From: Sporosarcina ureae
GTDB taxonomy: Bacteria > Bacillota > Bacilli > Bacillales_A > Planococcaceae
Reading direction: 5' to 3'
Length of the DNA stretch: 64,000 nucleotides
NCBI RefSeq assembly: GCF_002109325.1
Contig: NZ_CP015348.1
Location: 523,501-587,500 of the forward strand
Part shown: one piece after another, positions 27,354-36,869 of the stretch
How the letters are laid out: the number at the start of each line of letters is the position of its first letter
Position numbering within the stretch: the first letter of the stretch is position 1
Position numbers and translations under genes: made by a program
The notes under the pieces: generated by a model
What the model saw: the letters and a program-made list of their open reading frames with translations, nothing else
What the model was told of the DNA's origin: nothing
The model's database searches: none

Positions 27354-27713
27354 TTATTTTGCTACAGATTTTTTTGCTGTCTCTGCAAGTTGTGCAAATG
27401 CTGGTGCATCTGTCACTGCAAGTTCTGCAAGCATCTTACGGTTTACATCGATGCCAGCTACTTTCAAGCCGTGCATTAATGTGCTGTATGAAATACCATT
27501 CACACGAGCAGCCGCGTTGATACGTGTGATCCATAGTCTACGGAAATCACGTTTTTTGTTACGACGGTCACGGTAAGCATAGTTATAAGATTTCATAACC
27601 TGTTGGTTTGCTACCTTATATAGTCTATGTTTTGAACCGAAATAACCTTTTGCTAATTTTAATACTTTTTTATGACGCTTGCGCGTTACTGTTCCACCTT
27701 TTACGCGTGGCAT
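27354..27713 (-). CDS. rplT: 50S ribosomal protein L20
   Basis: 119 aa, basic; MPRVKGG and the conserved [20 protein letters not shown] stretch identify L20. Assembles the 50S subunit early through 23S rRNA. In Bacillales free L20 also binds the infC leader to repress this operon; a matching leader is present upstream at 28503-28850. AGGAGG lies before the start. Third gene after infC and rpmI. Confidence 0.98.
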   Translation of the reverse strand: MPRVKGGTVTRKRHKKVLKLAKGYFGSKHRLYKVANQQVMKSYNYAYRDRRNKKRDFRRLWITRINAAARVNGISYSTLMHGLKVAGIDVNRKMLAELAVTDAPAFAQLAETAKKSVAK

Positions 27714-27756
27714 AGTGCATTACCTCCTGCTTATCCTATAAGTGTGTGTTTCGATC

Positions 27757-27957
27757 TTACTTCATGTTTGTTAGCATTTCGCGAATACGCTTGTAATCGC
27801 CTGAAGAAACTAGTGAAGACTTACGTAAGTGACGCTTAGCCTTCGTAGATTTGTTAGCAAAAAGGTGACTTGTGTAAGCACGGCCACGCTTTAATTTACC
27901 AGTTCCAGTTCTTTTGAAACGTTTCGCGGAACCGCGGTGAGTTTTCATTTTTGGCAT
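27757..27957 (-). CDS. rpmI: 50S ribosomal protein L35
   Basis: 66 aa, highly basic; [20 protein letters not shown] is the universal L35 start. Component of the large subunit, encoded between infC and rplT. GGAGGAA lies before the ATG. Confidence 0.98.
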   Translation of the reverse strand: MPKMKTHRGSAKRFKRTGTGKLKRGRAYTSHLFANKSTKAKRHLRKSSLVSSGDYKRIREMLTNMK

Positions 27958-27983
27958 GTTCTGTTCCTCCTAAATTGTTCGTC

Positions 27984-28502
27984 TTACTGTTTTTCGGCTA
28001 GCGGTGCAAGTATTAAGAACATGCTCCGGCCTTCCATCTTGGGCTTAACTTCAATAGTTGCTACTTCCTTGCAAGCTTCTGCAAAGCGATCAAGAACTCT
28101 TTGGCCAATTTCTTTGTGTGTAATCGCACGGCCGCGGAAACGAATTGAAGCTTTTACCTTATCCCCATTTTCAAGGAACTTGATTCCGTTACGAAGTTTC
28201 GTTTGGAAATCATGCTCATCAATTGTTGGACTAAGTCGAACTTCTTTCATGTTGATGATCTTTTGGTTCTTACGTACTTCACGCTCTTTCTTTTGCTGTT
28301 CGAACTTGAACTTTCCATGGTCCATAACACGAGCTACTGGGGGCTTCGCTTGTGGAGCAACAAGAACTAAGTCCAGGTTTGCTTGAGCAGCAATTTCTAA
28401 AGCTTCATTACGCGTTTTGATACCGAGTTGCTCGCCGTTGTGATCAATTAATCGCAGCTCACGTGCTCGGATACCATCATTTACGTACATGTCTTTGCTA
28501 AT
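27984..28502 (-). CDS. infC: Translation initiation factor IF-3
   Basis: 172 aa. N-terminal domain ([21 protein letters not shown], about residues 6-26) and C-terminal domain ([17 protein letters not shown], about 85-101) are both typical. Binds 30S, keeping subunits apart and proofreading start codons. Start is the rare ATT at 28502: GGAGGT lies 8 nt upstream and the homologous IF-3 N-terminus begins here. IF-3 discriminates against ATT starts, giving autoregulation. The preceding frame in the same register lacks a site. Confidence 0.95.
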   Translation of the reverse strand: MSKDMYVNDGIRARELRLIDHNGEQLGIKTRNEALEIAAQANLDLVLVAPQAKPPVARVMDHGKFKFEQQKKEREVRKNQKIINMKEVRLSPTIDEHDFQTKLRNGIKFLENGDKVKASIRFRGRAITHKEIGQRVLDRFAEACKEVATIEVKPKMEGRSMFLILAPLAEKQ

Positions 28503-28850
28503 AGTAATCCACCTCCGAATATTGTCTCGTGAATACACGTTTTGGTATGTCGGATTGTCCGACTTAAAGGTCCCACAGGTCCATCCATTTTACGAAATAA
28601 AAAAAGTAGACAAATTATGATTTGTCTACCCGCGCAAGTAACCTATGCACGTATGCATAGAAATCACTAAATGTGCTAACCTGGCAACAACTACATTGCG
28701 TCGATCAGGTGAGAAGCGGGTAGCCTCTTCTTATACCACAAACTGTATTCAGTTAACCTTATTTATATTACCATGTTTCGTATCTTTTGTCAACAACCCT
28801 GTAGATCATGTTGTCGGATACATAGGTTATGTTTGAATTAATTCAACTTT
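28503..28850 (-). ncRNA. L20-type attenuator leader of infC-rpmI-rplT
   Basis: A leader of about 345 nt starts from the promoter at 28854-28882. CTACCCGC (28716-28723, minus strand) can pair with GCGGGTAG (28626-28633), an 8-bp perfect antiterminator helix that overlaps and excludes the terminator stem GTAGACAAAT/ATTTGTCTAC at 28599-28629. This is the layout of the L20 leader of Bacillales, where bound L20 favours the terminator. The exact L20-binding site is not mapped here. Confidence 0.85.
28599..28629 (-). terminator. Conditional terminator of the infC leader
   Basis: 10-bp perfect stem GTAGACAAAT/ATTTGTCTAC with a short loop and seven-base T run on the minus strand, about 100 nt before infC. 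Confidence 0.9.
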
Positions 28851-28853
28851 GTA

Positions 28854-28882
28854 AGTATAGCGCATAGTGTTTACTATTGCAA
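28854..28882 (-). promoter_or_regulatory. infC operon promoter (SigA type)
   Basis: -35 TTGCAA (28877-28882), 17-bp spacer, -10 TATACT (28854-28859) on the minus strand; identical boxes and spacing to the thrS promoter. Confidence 0.7.
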
Positions 28883-28941
28883 CTATTATTTTCATTTGTA
28901 CTTTCATAGCAAGCGCTAGTTACGCTTTTAAACTTACTAAA

Positions 28942-28969
28942 GGGCTTGCGGGCGACTTCCGCAAGCGCC
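28942..28969 (-). terminator. Probable thrS terminator
   Basis: Strong GC stem GGCGCTTGCGG/CCGCAAGCCC 13 nt after the thrS stop; the T tract (TTTAGT) is short, so moderate confidence. Confidence 0.55.
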
Positions 28970-28981
28970 TTCTTCTATCTA

Positions 28982-30916
28982 TTAGTCCTTCTTGACATCT
29001 TCTTTAATCGCCTCAAGAAATGCTTCGAACGACATGCTTTCGGAATTTTGTTCGCCGTATTTACGAACGTTCACTTCGCCAGCTTCCATTTCACGATCAC
29101 CTAGTACAAGCATGTATGGAACTTTTTGTACTTGTGCTTCACGAATTTTATAGCCAAGCTTTTCGTCACGACTGTCAACATCTACTCGGAAACCAGCCAT
29201 CGTTAGCTTTTCTTTCACATCTTCTGCATAGTCGAGGTGAACATCAGACGACACGGGAATCAGTTCAACTTGGATCGGTGCTAACCATGTAGGGAAAGCT
29301 CCTTTATATTCTTCAATTAAGAATGCCACAAAACGTTCCATTGTAGATACTACACCACGGTGGATTACGACTGGACGATGTTGCTTGCCGTCTTCACCGA
29401 TATATGTGAGATCAAAGCGCTCTGGCAATAAGAAATCAAGCTGAGCAGTAGAAAGAGTTTCTTCCATACCAATTGCTGTTTTAACTTGTACATCAAGCTT
29501 TGGACCGTAGAATGCTGCCTCGCCTTCTTCTTCTGTATATGGAAGTTCCATCTCATCCATTGCTTCTTTTAACATAGCTTGTGCGCGTTCCCACATTTCA
29601 TCGTCATCAAAATATTTCGTTGTATCTTCAGGATCGCGATACGATAGACGGAATGAATAATCTTTAATATTGAAGTCTTTATATACTTCAATGATCAACA
29701 TGACAACACGTTTAAACTCTTCTTTAATCTGATCTGGACGCACGAAGATATGCGCATCGTTCAATGTCATTCCGCGTACTCGTTGAAGACCTGAAAGTGC
29801 TCCAGACATTTCATAACGGTGCATTGTGCCGAGTTCTGCCAAACGAAGTGGCAAGTTACGGTATGAATGAATACCATTTTTATAAATCATCATGTGATGC
29901 GGACAGTTCATCGGACGCAGTACTAGATCTTCATTGTCCATGCTCATTGCAGGGAACATACTGTCCTGGTAGTGATCCCAGTGTCCTGAAGTTTTGTAAA
30001 GTTCTACACTTCCTAGTACTGGAGTATATACGTGCTGGTAACCTAATCTTTCTTCTTTATCTACAATATAGCGCTCTATTACGCGTCGGATGGTAGAACC
30101 TTTTGGCAACCATAACGGAAGACCTTGACCGACTTTTTGTGAATTCGTGAAGAGGTTCAATTCTTTACCGATTTTACGGTGATCGCGCTCTTTCGCTTCT
30201 TCAAGCATGCGTAAATGTTCTTTCAGCTCATCTTTTTTGAAGAAAGCTGTTCCATAGATACGCTGAAGCATTTTATTATCCGAGTTCCCTCTCCAATACG
30301 CCCCTGCGATGCTTAACAATTTAAATTCTTTTAGTTTACCTGTAGACGGGACGTGAATACCACGGCATAGGTCAAAGAATTCACCTTGTTCATAAATAGA
30401 GACTTGTTGATCTTCAGGAATCGCTTCAAGAAGTTCCAATTTGTATTCATCATCGATTTCTTTAAAACGCTTTTCCGCTTCCGCACGAGATACATCGTGA
30501 CGAATGATCGGCAAGTTTTCACCGATAATGCGTTTCATTTCTTTTTCTAATTCAGGTAAGTCTTCAGCTGTAATCGGTGTAGGTGAATCGATATCATAAT
30601 AGAACCCATTATCGATAGTAGGACCTATTCCTAGTTTCGCATCTGGGAATTTACGTTTGACGGCTTGCGCCAAAAGGTGAGCCGTACTGTGGCGTAAAAT
30701 GTCCAATGCTTCATCTGATGTTGGAGTAATGATGCTAATATCTCCATCTGTATGGATTGGAGTTTTTAAATCGATTAATTGGTCTCCAATCTTCCCTGCC
30801 AATGCGCTTTTGCGTAATCCAGGACTGATGGAGCCTGCGATTTCTTCCGTTGTTACACCGTTCTCAAATTCTTTTACTGCACCGTCTGGAAATTTTAATT
30901 GAATGTTTTCTGACAT
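28982..30916 (-). CDS. thrS: Threonyl-tRNA synthetase
   Basis: 644 aa class II synthetase. TGS domain (1-62), editing domain with [11 protein letters not shown] (about residue 76), catalytic core (about 240-535) with [10 protein letters not shown] supplying the zinc cysteine, and C-terminal anticodon-binding domain (about 540-640). Charges tRNA-Thr and edits Ser-tRNA-Thr. The T-box leader upstream means transcription responds to uncharged tRNA-Thr. Shine-Dalgarno AAAGGGAG precedes the ATG. Monocistronic. Confidence 0.98.
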   Translation of the reverse strand: MSENIQLKFPDGAVKEFENGVTTEEIAGSISPGLRKSALAGKIGDQLIDLKTPIHTDGDISIITPTSDEALDILRHSTAHLLAQAVKRKFPDAKLGIGPTIDNGFYYDIDSPTPITAEDLPELEKEMKRIIGENLPIIRHDVSRAEAEKRFKEIDDEYKLELLEAIPEDQQVSIYEQGEFFDLCRGIHVPSTGKLKEFKLLSIAGAYWRGNSDNKMLQRIYGTAFFKKDELKEHLRMLEEAKERDHRKIGKELNLFTNSQKVGQGLPLWLPKGSTIRRVIERYIVDKEERLGYQHVYTPVLGSVELYKTSGHWDHYQDSMFPAMSMDNEDLVLRPMNCPHHMMIYKNGIHSYRNLPLRLAELGTMHRYEMSGALSGLQRVRGMTLNDAHIFVRPDQIKEEFKRVVMLIIEVYKDFNIKDYSFRLSYRDPEDTTKYFDDDEMWERAQAMLKEAMDEMELPYTEEEGEAAFYGPKLDVQVKTAIGMEETLSTAQLDFLLPERFDLTYIGEDGKQHRPVVIHRGVVSTMERFVAFLIEEYKGAFPTWLAPIQVELIPVSSDVHLDYAEDVKEKLTMAGFRVDVDSRDEKLGYKIREAQVQKVPYMLVLGDREMEAGEVNVRKYGEQNSESMSFEAFLEAIKEDVKKD

Positions 30917-30943
30917 TTGTATGACTCCCTTTCTTTTTTTGAA

Positions 30944-31215
30944 CGCAAAAAAGCCTCATCCCTAAAGGGACGAGGCTTGAGCTCGTGGTTCCACCCTTCT
31001 TCCTTCCATTCGCAAAAAAGCGAAAAGACCGAAGCTTTCGATCGGCTAACAGGCCGTTACCGTCATCAGCTACTTACTTTCACTGATGCTGCTCGGAGGT
31101 GGTAAATTTACTTTCTGCCTACAAGGGTCTCAGCCATGCCCCTGTTCTCTGGATAGGTGAAAAATAAATTATTGTCCTCTTCGATGCATTTAGACATTTT
31201 ATTTATGTTGAACTG
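30944..31215 (-). ncRNA. T-box riboswitch leader of thrS
   Basis: The T-box sequence GGGTGGAACCACG is at 30984-30996 (minus strand), next to a terminator at 30947-30979 (AGCCTCGTCCCT/AGGGATGAGGCT plus T run). In the distal Stem I region GAGG ... CCTC encloses an internal loop whose 3' side reads ACC then A (31101-31103), the threonine codon expected of a specifier. Uncharged tRNA-Thr would stabilise the antiterminator and allow thrS transcription. Confidence 0.92.
30947..30979 (-). terminator. T-box-controlled terminator of thrS
   Basis: AGCCTCgTCCCT/AGGGAtGAGGCT stem followed by six T on the minus strand; the alternative to the T-box antiterminator. Confidence 0.92.
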
Positions 31216-31222
31216 TGTAAAT

Positions 31223-31251
31223 AGTATAGAAAAGTCTGAGCGTAATTGCAA
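31223..31251 (-). promoter_or_regulatory. thrS promoter (SigA type)
   Basis: TTGCAA (31246-31251), 17-bp spacer, TATACT (31223-31228) on the minus strand. The RNA start would lie just upstream of the T-box Stem I. Confidence 0.75.
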
Positions 31252-31296
31252 GTATATTTTATTAATTATTTCAACAAAGCCGTGTATGTTGAATAA

Positions 31297-32238
31297 TTAA
31301 TCCCGCCAGTTCTCGCCACCGAGTTTGAATGGTTGGCTGACCATGCGGATCCTCTCCATAATTCGTGCCGCTTTAATAGGCTCTTTTTCCCCACGCTGAC
31401 TCGTTGTAAGATGGTGTTCCAATTCATTGTAATTAAAATTGGAGGTGAAGAATACTGGCAATTTTTCAGCCATACGGTACTGCAAGATGGTACCTAGCAC
31501 TTCATCCCTTGTCCACGTTGACATCGTTTCCGCACCGATATCATCGAGCATCAATACTGGAGCTCGTTTTACGAATTCCACTTTTTCGTCCAGCGTTTGG
31601 TTTTGGATAGATTGCTTCATTTCACGAAGGAATTCTGGTACATAGACAACGACGGTCTGTATACGTCTAGTCGCCAATTCATTCGCTAACGCACCTAAAA
31701 TGAAGGACTTTCCAATTCCAAAGTTTCCGAATAGGTAGAATCCACGTTCCGGAACCTTACCGGTAGACTCGATTTGATTCAAGAAGTCTTTAGCAGCCCG
31801 CATAACGATCACGCGACTATCTTCTGAAAGGAAGTCAACGTCAGATAAGCGCGCTTCCATGACTTCTCTAGGCATGTACATACTATTAACCATTTTAGAG
31901 ATATTTCTACGTTCATCTTCCAATTGCTTCGTAGGACAGATGATGTAGTCAATATCAATAAGGCGCTGTGCTATGACTAATTTCGGCTCAAAGCCTTTCA
32001 TGACATTTATGCATCCATCCAGATTCGGACAGCGCTCACAGGCATGGGAAGCGGTAGTGTATTCATATAACTTACCCAAACTGCGGTTGACTACTTCTGT
32101 GTTTATTTCATCTGAATGTTCGTGAATGAAATGTTGGACACCTGGATCTTCCATCACTTCTGTTCGAAGTTCGTCGTATTTTTGGGCTAATGAAGGAGCA
32201 TTAACTACTCGTTTCATCGCATCTCCAATTCGTTCCAT
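31297..32238 (-). CDS. dnaI: Primosomal protein DnaI (helicase loader)
   Basis: 313 aa AAA+ ATPase that loads the replicative helicase DnaC onto DNA with DnaB and DnaD. N-terminal zinc module CERCPNLDGC (about residues 67-76), Walker A GNFGIGKSF (about 171-179) and Walker B VLMLDDIGAE are visible. Starts 1 nt after the dnaB stop, so they are translated together. It ends the nrdR-dnaB-dnaI run; no clear terminator is seen before the thrS leader. Confidence 0.95.
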   Translation of the reverse strand: MERIGDAMKRVVNAPSLAQKYDELRTEVMEDPGVQHFIHEHSDEINTEVVNRSLGKLYEYTTASHACERCPNLDGCINVMKGFEPKLVIAQRLIDIDYIICPTKQLEDERRNISKMVNSMYMPREVMEARLSDVDFLSEDSRVIVMRAAKDFLNQIESTGKVPERGFYLFGNFGIGKSFILGALANELATRRIQTVVVYVPEFLREMKQSIQNQTLDEKVEFVKRAPVLMLDDIGAETMSTWTRDEVLGTILQYRMAEKLPVFFTSNFNYNELEHHLTTSQRGEKEPIKAARIMERIRMVSQPFKLGGENWRD

Positions 32239-32239
32239 A

Positions 32240-33601
32240 TTATTTCACCTCTGATTCTTGGATCCCCAATTCTTTCAATAACTTTTGGCGCTCTTCTTCA
32301 ACATTGAAATCATTAGGTTTTTCGGATTTCTCGTTCTTTTTATCACGCTTATTAAACCATTCGGGAACTTTTTCTTCCCTAGTTGTTTTTCGATTTCTTG
32401 GTGTCGATTGCTTGCCTTCTTTAAGCCATTTCATGTATTGATCATGTTCTTCCCTAGATAGCTTCAAAGCCGTTTTAGCATCATTTACTTGTTTATTCGC
32501 CCAATGCGAAGCTATACGTTCCACAAAACTACTTGTAATTTTACCGTCATTACGCAACATTACATATTGTAACAAGACATTGACGACGCCAACCGGAAAC
32601 TTGTGTAAATTGATCAATCGTTCAGCGAGCTGGATATCCACTAGGAAAGGTTCTTTCTTACTCACTTTGCGCAACATTTCTTTCGGCGGTGTATGTTCCA
32701 AATAGAATAGTAATTCTTCGTCACGACTCATGTTCTCTTTTGGTACTTCATCAACAATCGGCTGTGTAAATACTGACTGCAATTTAGGCGGTTGCATTGA
32801 CGTATTCATCTTATAAAACTCCGCTGCTGCTTTTCGAACTTTCTCTTCTGTCAGCTGATGATTTTCATCCATCGCAATCATGACGACTTTTTGCATATCG
32901 AGCGGGCTGAGTGAATACAAGAAAGCCAGCATCGCAATCATTTCCTGAGAAATAGTTCGTAACGAAGCTTTGGGGATCATTTGTTCCGATAAGCCGTTAT
33001 AAAATAAATCAAAATTAAAATTAGCTACATAAAAGGGTATGCCGGGTGGTTCACTTTTCCCTTGAAACTGCATTCCTGCAGTCAATTCCATCGCTTGATC
33101 GCCTCTTGCTGGTTTATAGACATCTAAAAACGTCCTTGAGATGTCGTGATACTCTTCTTTCGCAATCGGCTCTTCTAAAAACCGGCCACGCAATTGACGA
33201 TACGGCTGCTCCCCGATCTTACTGAATAAAAATGTAGATAAAAGCGGGTCATTAAAAAAAGAAGGTGCGTCAAGCGGCGGTAATAGTTCATAAAGGAAAG
33301 ACCGCTTATCCACTTCATGTTTTTTCTTATACGTACGTAATAATCCTATAGCTTCCAATGAAATCCGTGCTTCAAAAATAGACTGAAGTGGAAAAGAAGA
33401 CATATTCATTAAGTAATAGTGGGTATGTTCTTGCGGTTCCTTACTCTCCGCATCCGTCCAGAGCGTCATAAACAAACTGATCGCTTCAGGACCGATAAGT
33501 GGCTGATAGAATAATGTAAGCATCTGTCGGTCATACGCAGAAAAAGGATGTGCTAATTTCACTTCGAAGGAATCGACAGGCTGCAACTCTGTGTAAAGCA
33601 T
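32240..33601 (-). CDS. dnaB: Replication initiation and membrane attachment protein DnaB
   Basis: 453 aa Firmicutes DnaB (not the helicase). DnaB/DnaD-type modules can be placed at about 290-420, with FPVGVVNVLLQYVMLRNDGKI the conserved DDBH2 stretch, and a charged linker and tail (residues 400-453). Acts with DnaA, DnaD and DnaI to remodel the origin and load helicase. GGGGAGG lies 11 nt before the ATG. 33 nt downstream of nrdR. Confidence 0.92.
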   Translation of the reverse strand: MLYTELQPVDSFEVKLAHPFSAYDRQMLTLFYQPLIGPEAISLFMTLWTDAESKEPQEHTHYYLMNMSSFPLQSIFEARISLEAIGLLRTYKKKHEVDKRSFLYELLPPLDAPSFFNDPLLSTFLFSKIGEQPYRQLRGRFLEEPIAKEEYHDISRTFLDVYKPARGDQAMELTAGMQFQGKSEPPGIPFYVANFNFDLFYNGLSEQMIPKASLRTISQEMIAMLAFLYSLSPLDMQKVVMIAMDENHQLTEEKVRKAAAEFYKMNTSMQPPKLQSVFTQPIVDEVPKENMSRDEELLFYLEHTPPKEMLRKVSKKEPFLVDIQLAERLINLHKFPVGVVNVLLQYVMLRNDGKITSSFVERIASHWANKQVNDAKTALKLSREEHDQYMKWLKEGKQSTPRNRKTTREEKVPEWFNKRDKKNEKSEKPNDFNVEEERQKLLKELGIQESEVK

Positions 33602-33634
33602 TTCGACAATCGCCTCCCCTTCTAGTTAAACGCC

Positions 33635-34102
33635 TTACTTTTGTTCATCTTTCCTGTTTTGTAATTGTTGTAATTCGTCAATAAAGACTGTGATGTCTTT
33701 GTAATGGCGATAGACAGATGCGAATCGAACATACGCTACCTCATCTACATCCACTAAGCGTTCCATCACCATTTCGCCTACTTGTTCAGAATCTATTTCG
33801 ACATTTCCTGAGCTTCTCAGTTCTTTTTCGATAGAAACTACGATTTCTTTTAATTGTTCAATCGGGACCGCACGCTTTTCGCAAGCGCGAATTAACCCTC
33901 TCAGCAACTTTTCACCGCTGAATTCTTCGCGTGTCTTATCTTTCTTTACGACAACTAAGGGAGAATGCTCCACTTTTTCAAATGTAGTGAAACGAAAACT
34001 GCATTTTTCGCATTCACGTCTTCTTCGAATTGAATGGTTTTCTTCCGCAGGCCGTGAATCAATCACGCGTGTTCCGTTGTAGTGACAAGCTGGACATAAC
34101 AT
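33635..34102 (-). CDS. nrdR: Transcriptional repressor NrdR
   Basis: 155 aa, the normal NrdR length from the ATG at 34102, which has GGAGGA 7 nt upstream; 12 extra upstream codons are rejected. N-terminal zinc ribbon (CPAC ... CEKC, residues 3-34) binds NrdR boxes, followed by an ATP-cone (about 47-137) that senses dATP/ATP. Represses ribonucleotide reductase genes, which are not in this window. Here it heads the dnaB-dnaI genes. Confidence 0.96.
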   Translation of the reverse strand: MLCPACHYNGTRVIDSRPAEENHSIRRRRECEKCSFRFTTFEKVEHSPLVVVKKDKTREEFSGEKLLRGLIRACEKRAVPIEQLKEIVVSIEKELRSSGNVEIDSEQVGEMVMERLVDVDEVAYVRFASVYRHYKDITVFIDELQQLQNRKDEQK

Positions 34103-34175
34103 AGTTAGTTCCTCCGCATATTCATTAGTACTTTTCATTATAACAGAAACTATCCGTACAACAACAAACGGACAT

Positions 34176-34209
34176 AGAAAAGCACTTCATCTCGTAAGAT
34201 GAAGTGCCA
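34176..34209 (-). terminator. gapB terminator
   Basis: GCACTTCATC/GATGAAGTGC perfect 10-bp stem with a T-rich tail on the minus strand, just after gapB. Confidence 0.85.
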
Positions 34210-34222
34210 ATTCATTCATTAA

Positions 34223-35245
34223 TTAAGAAGTTACTTTGTCCGTTAATGCAGCAGCGACTTTTTTCGCCAATTGCACAACACGAGCTGAATAACCCCACTC
34301 ATTGTCATACCAAGCAAGTACTTTGATTTTACGATCGCCCATAACCATGGTAGAAAGTCCATCAAGTGTTGCAGATTCTGTTGTCGTATTGAAGTCGATC
34401 GAGACAAGTGGTTCAGTAGTAAAGCGAAGAATGCCTTTCATCGAGCCTTCTGCTGCTTTACGGAACGCATTGTTTACTTCTTCAACCGTCACATCTTTCT
34501 CAACGTCTACTACTAAATCCACTAACGAAACGTTCGGTGTTGGGATACGTAGTGCCAAGCCGTGGATCTTCCCTTGAAGCTCAGGTAGTACGAGCGACAA
34601 AGCTTTTGCAGCGCCTGTTGATGTTGGAATGATAGACTCACCACAAGAACGCGCACGACGTAAATCTTTATGAGGGTTGTCTAGGTTCTTCTGATCATTT
34701 GTATACGCATGTACAGTTGTCATGAGGCCGTTTACGATACCAAATTCATCATTCAATACTTTTGCGACCGGCGCCAAACAGTTTGTTGTACAACTTGCGT
34801 TTGAAATTACACTATGTTTTTCAACATCTAATTTGTCGTCATTCACTCCGAGAACGATTGTTACATCTTCATTTTTACCTGGAGCCGTTAAAATTACTTT
34901 CTTCGCTCCTGATTCCAAATGAAGTGCAGCTTTTTCGCGTGAGTTGAATACACCTGTTGATTCGATCACGATATCTACACCAAGTTCTTTCCAAGGCAAT
35001 TTCGAAGGGTCGCGCTCAGTAATCAGTTGTACACGTTTACCGTCAACAACGATTGCGTTTTCTTCCGCTATAATCTCACCATCGAACACGCCATGTGTTG
35101 AGTCATATTTTAAAAGATGTGCAATAGTTTCTGCTGGATATGTAGCATTTACCGCAACTAGATTCACATCATCTTCCTTAATAATTTGACGGAATACCAT
35201 TCGTCCAATACGGCCGAGTCCATTAATAGCAATTTTTGTAGTCAT
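34223..35245 (-). CDS. gapB: Glyceraldehyde-3-phosphate dehydrogenase, gluconeogenic (NADP-preferring) GapB type
   Basis: 340 aa, the GapB length. GLGRIGRMVFR binds the nucleotide and SNASCTTNCLAP carries the catalytic cysteine (about residue 152). After VAVN the cofactor-specificity loop reads ATYPAET rather than the Asp-containing DLTD of NAD-dependent GapA, consistent with NADP use. Runs the reaction toward glyceraldehyde-3-phosphate in gluconeogenesis. CcpN-like operators overlap its promoter. In B. subtilis speD lies between nrdR and gapB; it is absent here. Confidence 0.93.
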   Translation of the reverse strand: MTTKIAINGLGRIGRMVFRQIIKEDDVNLVAVNATYPAETIAHLLKYDSTHGVFDGEIIAEENAIVVDGKRVQLITERDPSKLPWKELGVDIVIESTGVFNSREKAALHLESGAKKVILTAPGKNEDVTIVLGVNDDKLDVEKHSVISNASCTTNCLAPVAKVLNDEFGIVNGLMTTVHAYTNDQKNLDNPHKDLRRARSCGESIIPTSTGAAKALSLVLPELQGKIHGLALRIPTPNVSLVDLVVDVEKDVTVEEVNNAFRKAAEGSMKGILRFTTEPLVSIDFNTTTESATLDGLSTMVMGDRKIKVLAWYDNEWGYSARVVQLAKKVAAALTDKVTS

Positions 35246-35272
35246 GAAAGGGATCCTCCTGCATATATGTTA

Positions 35273-35332
35273 TATGTTATACTTTATATCTTTAATCGTT
35301 CATTAGTATAACACATATTATCGTTATGCCAA
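35273..35332 (-). promoter_or_regulatory. gapB promoter with two CcpN-like operator sites
   Basis: -35 TTGGCA (35327-35332), 16-bp spacer with TG extension, -10 TATACT (35305-35310) on the minus strand. TGTGTTATACT (35305-35315, minus) covers the -10 and TATGTTATACT (35273-35283, plus) lies downstream; both fit the CcpN consensus TRTGHYATAYW as I recall it. CcpN represses gapB during glycolytic growth in B. subtilis, so glucose repression is inferred. Confidence 0.65.
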
Positions 35333-35374
35333 CACTATTGCATCATAAATCTACAATTTAATTTCCCAACGTAA

Positions 35375-35974
35375 TTATTTGGCTACAGCTTGCCATTTTT
35401 CTAGGATGTTTTCCAACTGTTTTTGAGTTTCTTCCACCGTATCGTTGTTATGAATAACCGCATCCGCACCTTGTTCTTTGATGCTCATATCCAATTGGGA
35501 GGCAATTCTAGCATCTGCCTCCGCTTCCGTTAGTTCATTGCGCGCGATCAGTCTCTGCTTTTGAATTTCCTTCGTGACAGAAACAACGATAATTCTTTCT
35601 ACATAGTCATGGAGTTTGCTTTCAAAAAGTAATGGAATGTCCATGATGACAGTTTGATAGCCTTGGTTTACATAGTCTTCCTTTTGTTTGACCATTTGGC
35701 TTCTAATTGCAGGATGCATCAATTCATTTAACTGTTGCCTTTTTGTTTCATCACCGAAAACAATTGCTCCGAGCTGTTCACGATTTAGCGTTCCATCTTC
35801 TCGCAACACATCTGCACCGAATGTTTGCTGGATCTTATCTAGCAATGGGCTGCCTGGTTCTACAACTTCTCTCGCAATGACATCCGCATCCACAATTGGA
35901 TATCCTTTTTCACGCAACATATTGGCCACGGTACTTTTTCCGCTCGCTATACTTCCTGTTAATCCAATTATCAT
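35375..35974 (-). CDS. coaE: Dephospho-CoA kinase
   Basis: 199 aa P-loop kinase for the last step of coenzyme A synthesis. Walker A GLTGSIASGKST (residues 4-15) and the lid motif RLIARNELTEAEA are seen. The second ATG is chosen: GGAG is 8 nt before it and only 2 nt before the first. 12 nt downstream of mutM, so co-transcribed with polA-mutM. Confidence 0.95.
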   Translation of the reverse strand: MIIGLTGSIASGKSTVANMLREKGYPIVDADVIAREVVEPGSPLLDKIQQTFGADVLREDGTLNREQLGAIVFGDETKRQQLNELMHPAIRSQMVKQKEDYVNQGYQTVIMDIPLLFESKLHDYVERIIVVSVTKEIQKQRLIARNELTEAEADARIASQLDMSIKEQGADAVIHNNDTVEETQKQLENILEKWQAVAK

Positions 35975-35986
35975 ATTCATCGCTCC

Positions 35987-36859
35987 TTATTTCTGGCAAG
36001 ATGGGCAATAGACAGACGTTCTGCCCGCAATTTGTTTACTTTTTGTCGGTGTGTCACATTCCAAGCATGTTTTTTTCCCATACATATGCAGCCGATTTTG
36101 CATCGTACCTGCGTTGCCATTAACTGAACGGTAATCGGATATCGTACTGCCGCCTGCATCAATACTTTCTTGCAAAACTCGTACGATTTCTTCGAATAAT
36201 AATATTTTGCGCTTTCTGCTAATCCTTTCGGCAGAACGAGCAGGATGAATTTTCATATGGAATAATGCTTCTGTAGCGTAAATATTACCGCATCCTGAGA
36301 TCACTTTCCCATCCATAATTACTTCTTTGATCGGTTTTCTTTTATACTTCGGAGTTTCTGCCATCGATAAAAAATGTTCCAGTGCTTCATCAGAAAAAGG
36401 TTCTGGTGCCATCTCTAACAAAGGAGGAAAATCTTCTTCAGTCTGCAAAAGGCGCATTTCACCGAATCTTCGTATATCTGAGTAGACTAGTAAACCGCCA
36501 TCTTCCATTTCTAAAAAGACATGCGCATGTTTGCGAAATTTCTCTTCTGTAATTTCATCAGGAGAATTTACGACAAACCAAGCGCCCGTCATGCCAAGAT
36601 GGCTGACGAGCAAGTATGGTTGATTTTCTTTCATCAAATGAAAATAAATATATTTACTGCGACGCACAATTTTCTCGATTTGCATATTTTCCATACCGTG
36701 AAGAAAGTCGTCTACAGATTTCCCTTTAATAATCGTTTCTTTTCCAGCTGTTTTAGAAGTGACGACGGTATCCGATACAGATAGTTGCTTCACCGTCCGT
36801 CCTTCCACGAGTGGCGCAAGATCTCGCACCACTCCTTCTACTTCCGGTAGTTCTGGCAT
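35987..36859 (-). CDS. mutM: Formamidopyrimidine-DNA glycosylase
   Basis: 290 aa base-excision repair enzyme that removes 8-oxoguanine and nicks the site. It must start at MPELPEVE because Pro2 is the catalytic nucleophile and Glu3 is conserved, so the 13-codon upstream extension is excluded, although the ribosome site (GAGTGG) is weak. C-terminal zinc finger CLEC ... CPSC is intact. The start is 10 nt beyond the polA stop; translational coupling probably makes up for the weak site. Confidence 0.96.
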   Translation of the reverse strand: MPELPEVEGVVRDLAPLVEGRTVKQLSVSDTVVTSKTAGKETIIKGKSVDDFLHGMENMQIEKIVRRSKYIYFHLMKENQPYLLVSHLGMTGAWFVVNSPDEITEEKFRKHAHVFLEMEDGGLLVYSDIRRFGEMRLLQTEEDFPPLLEMAPEPFSDEALEHFLSMAETPKYKRKPIKEVIMDGKVISGCGNIYATEALFHMKIHPARSAERISRKRKILLFEEIVRVLQESIDAGGSTISDYRSVNGNAGTMQNRLHMYGKKTCLECDTPTKSKQIAGRTSVYCPSCQK

Positions 36860-36869
36860 GTATATCCAC

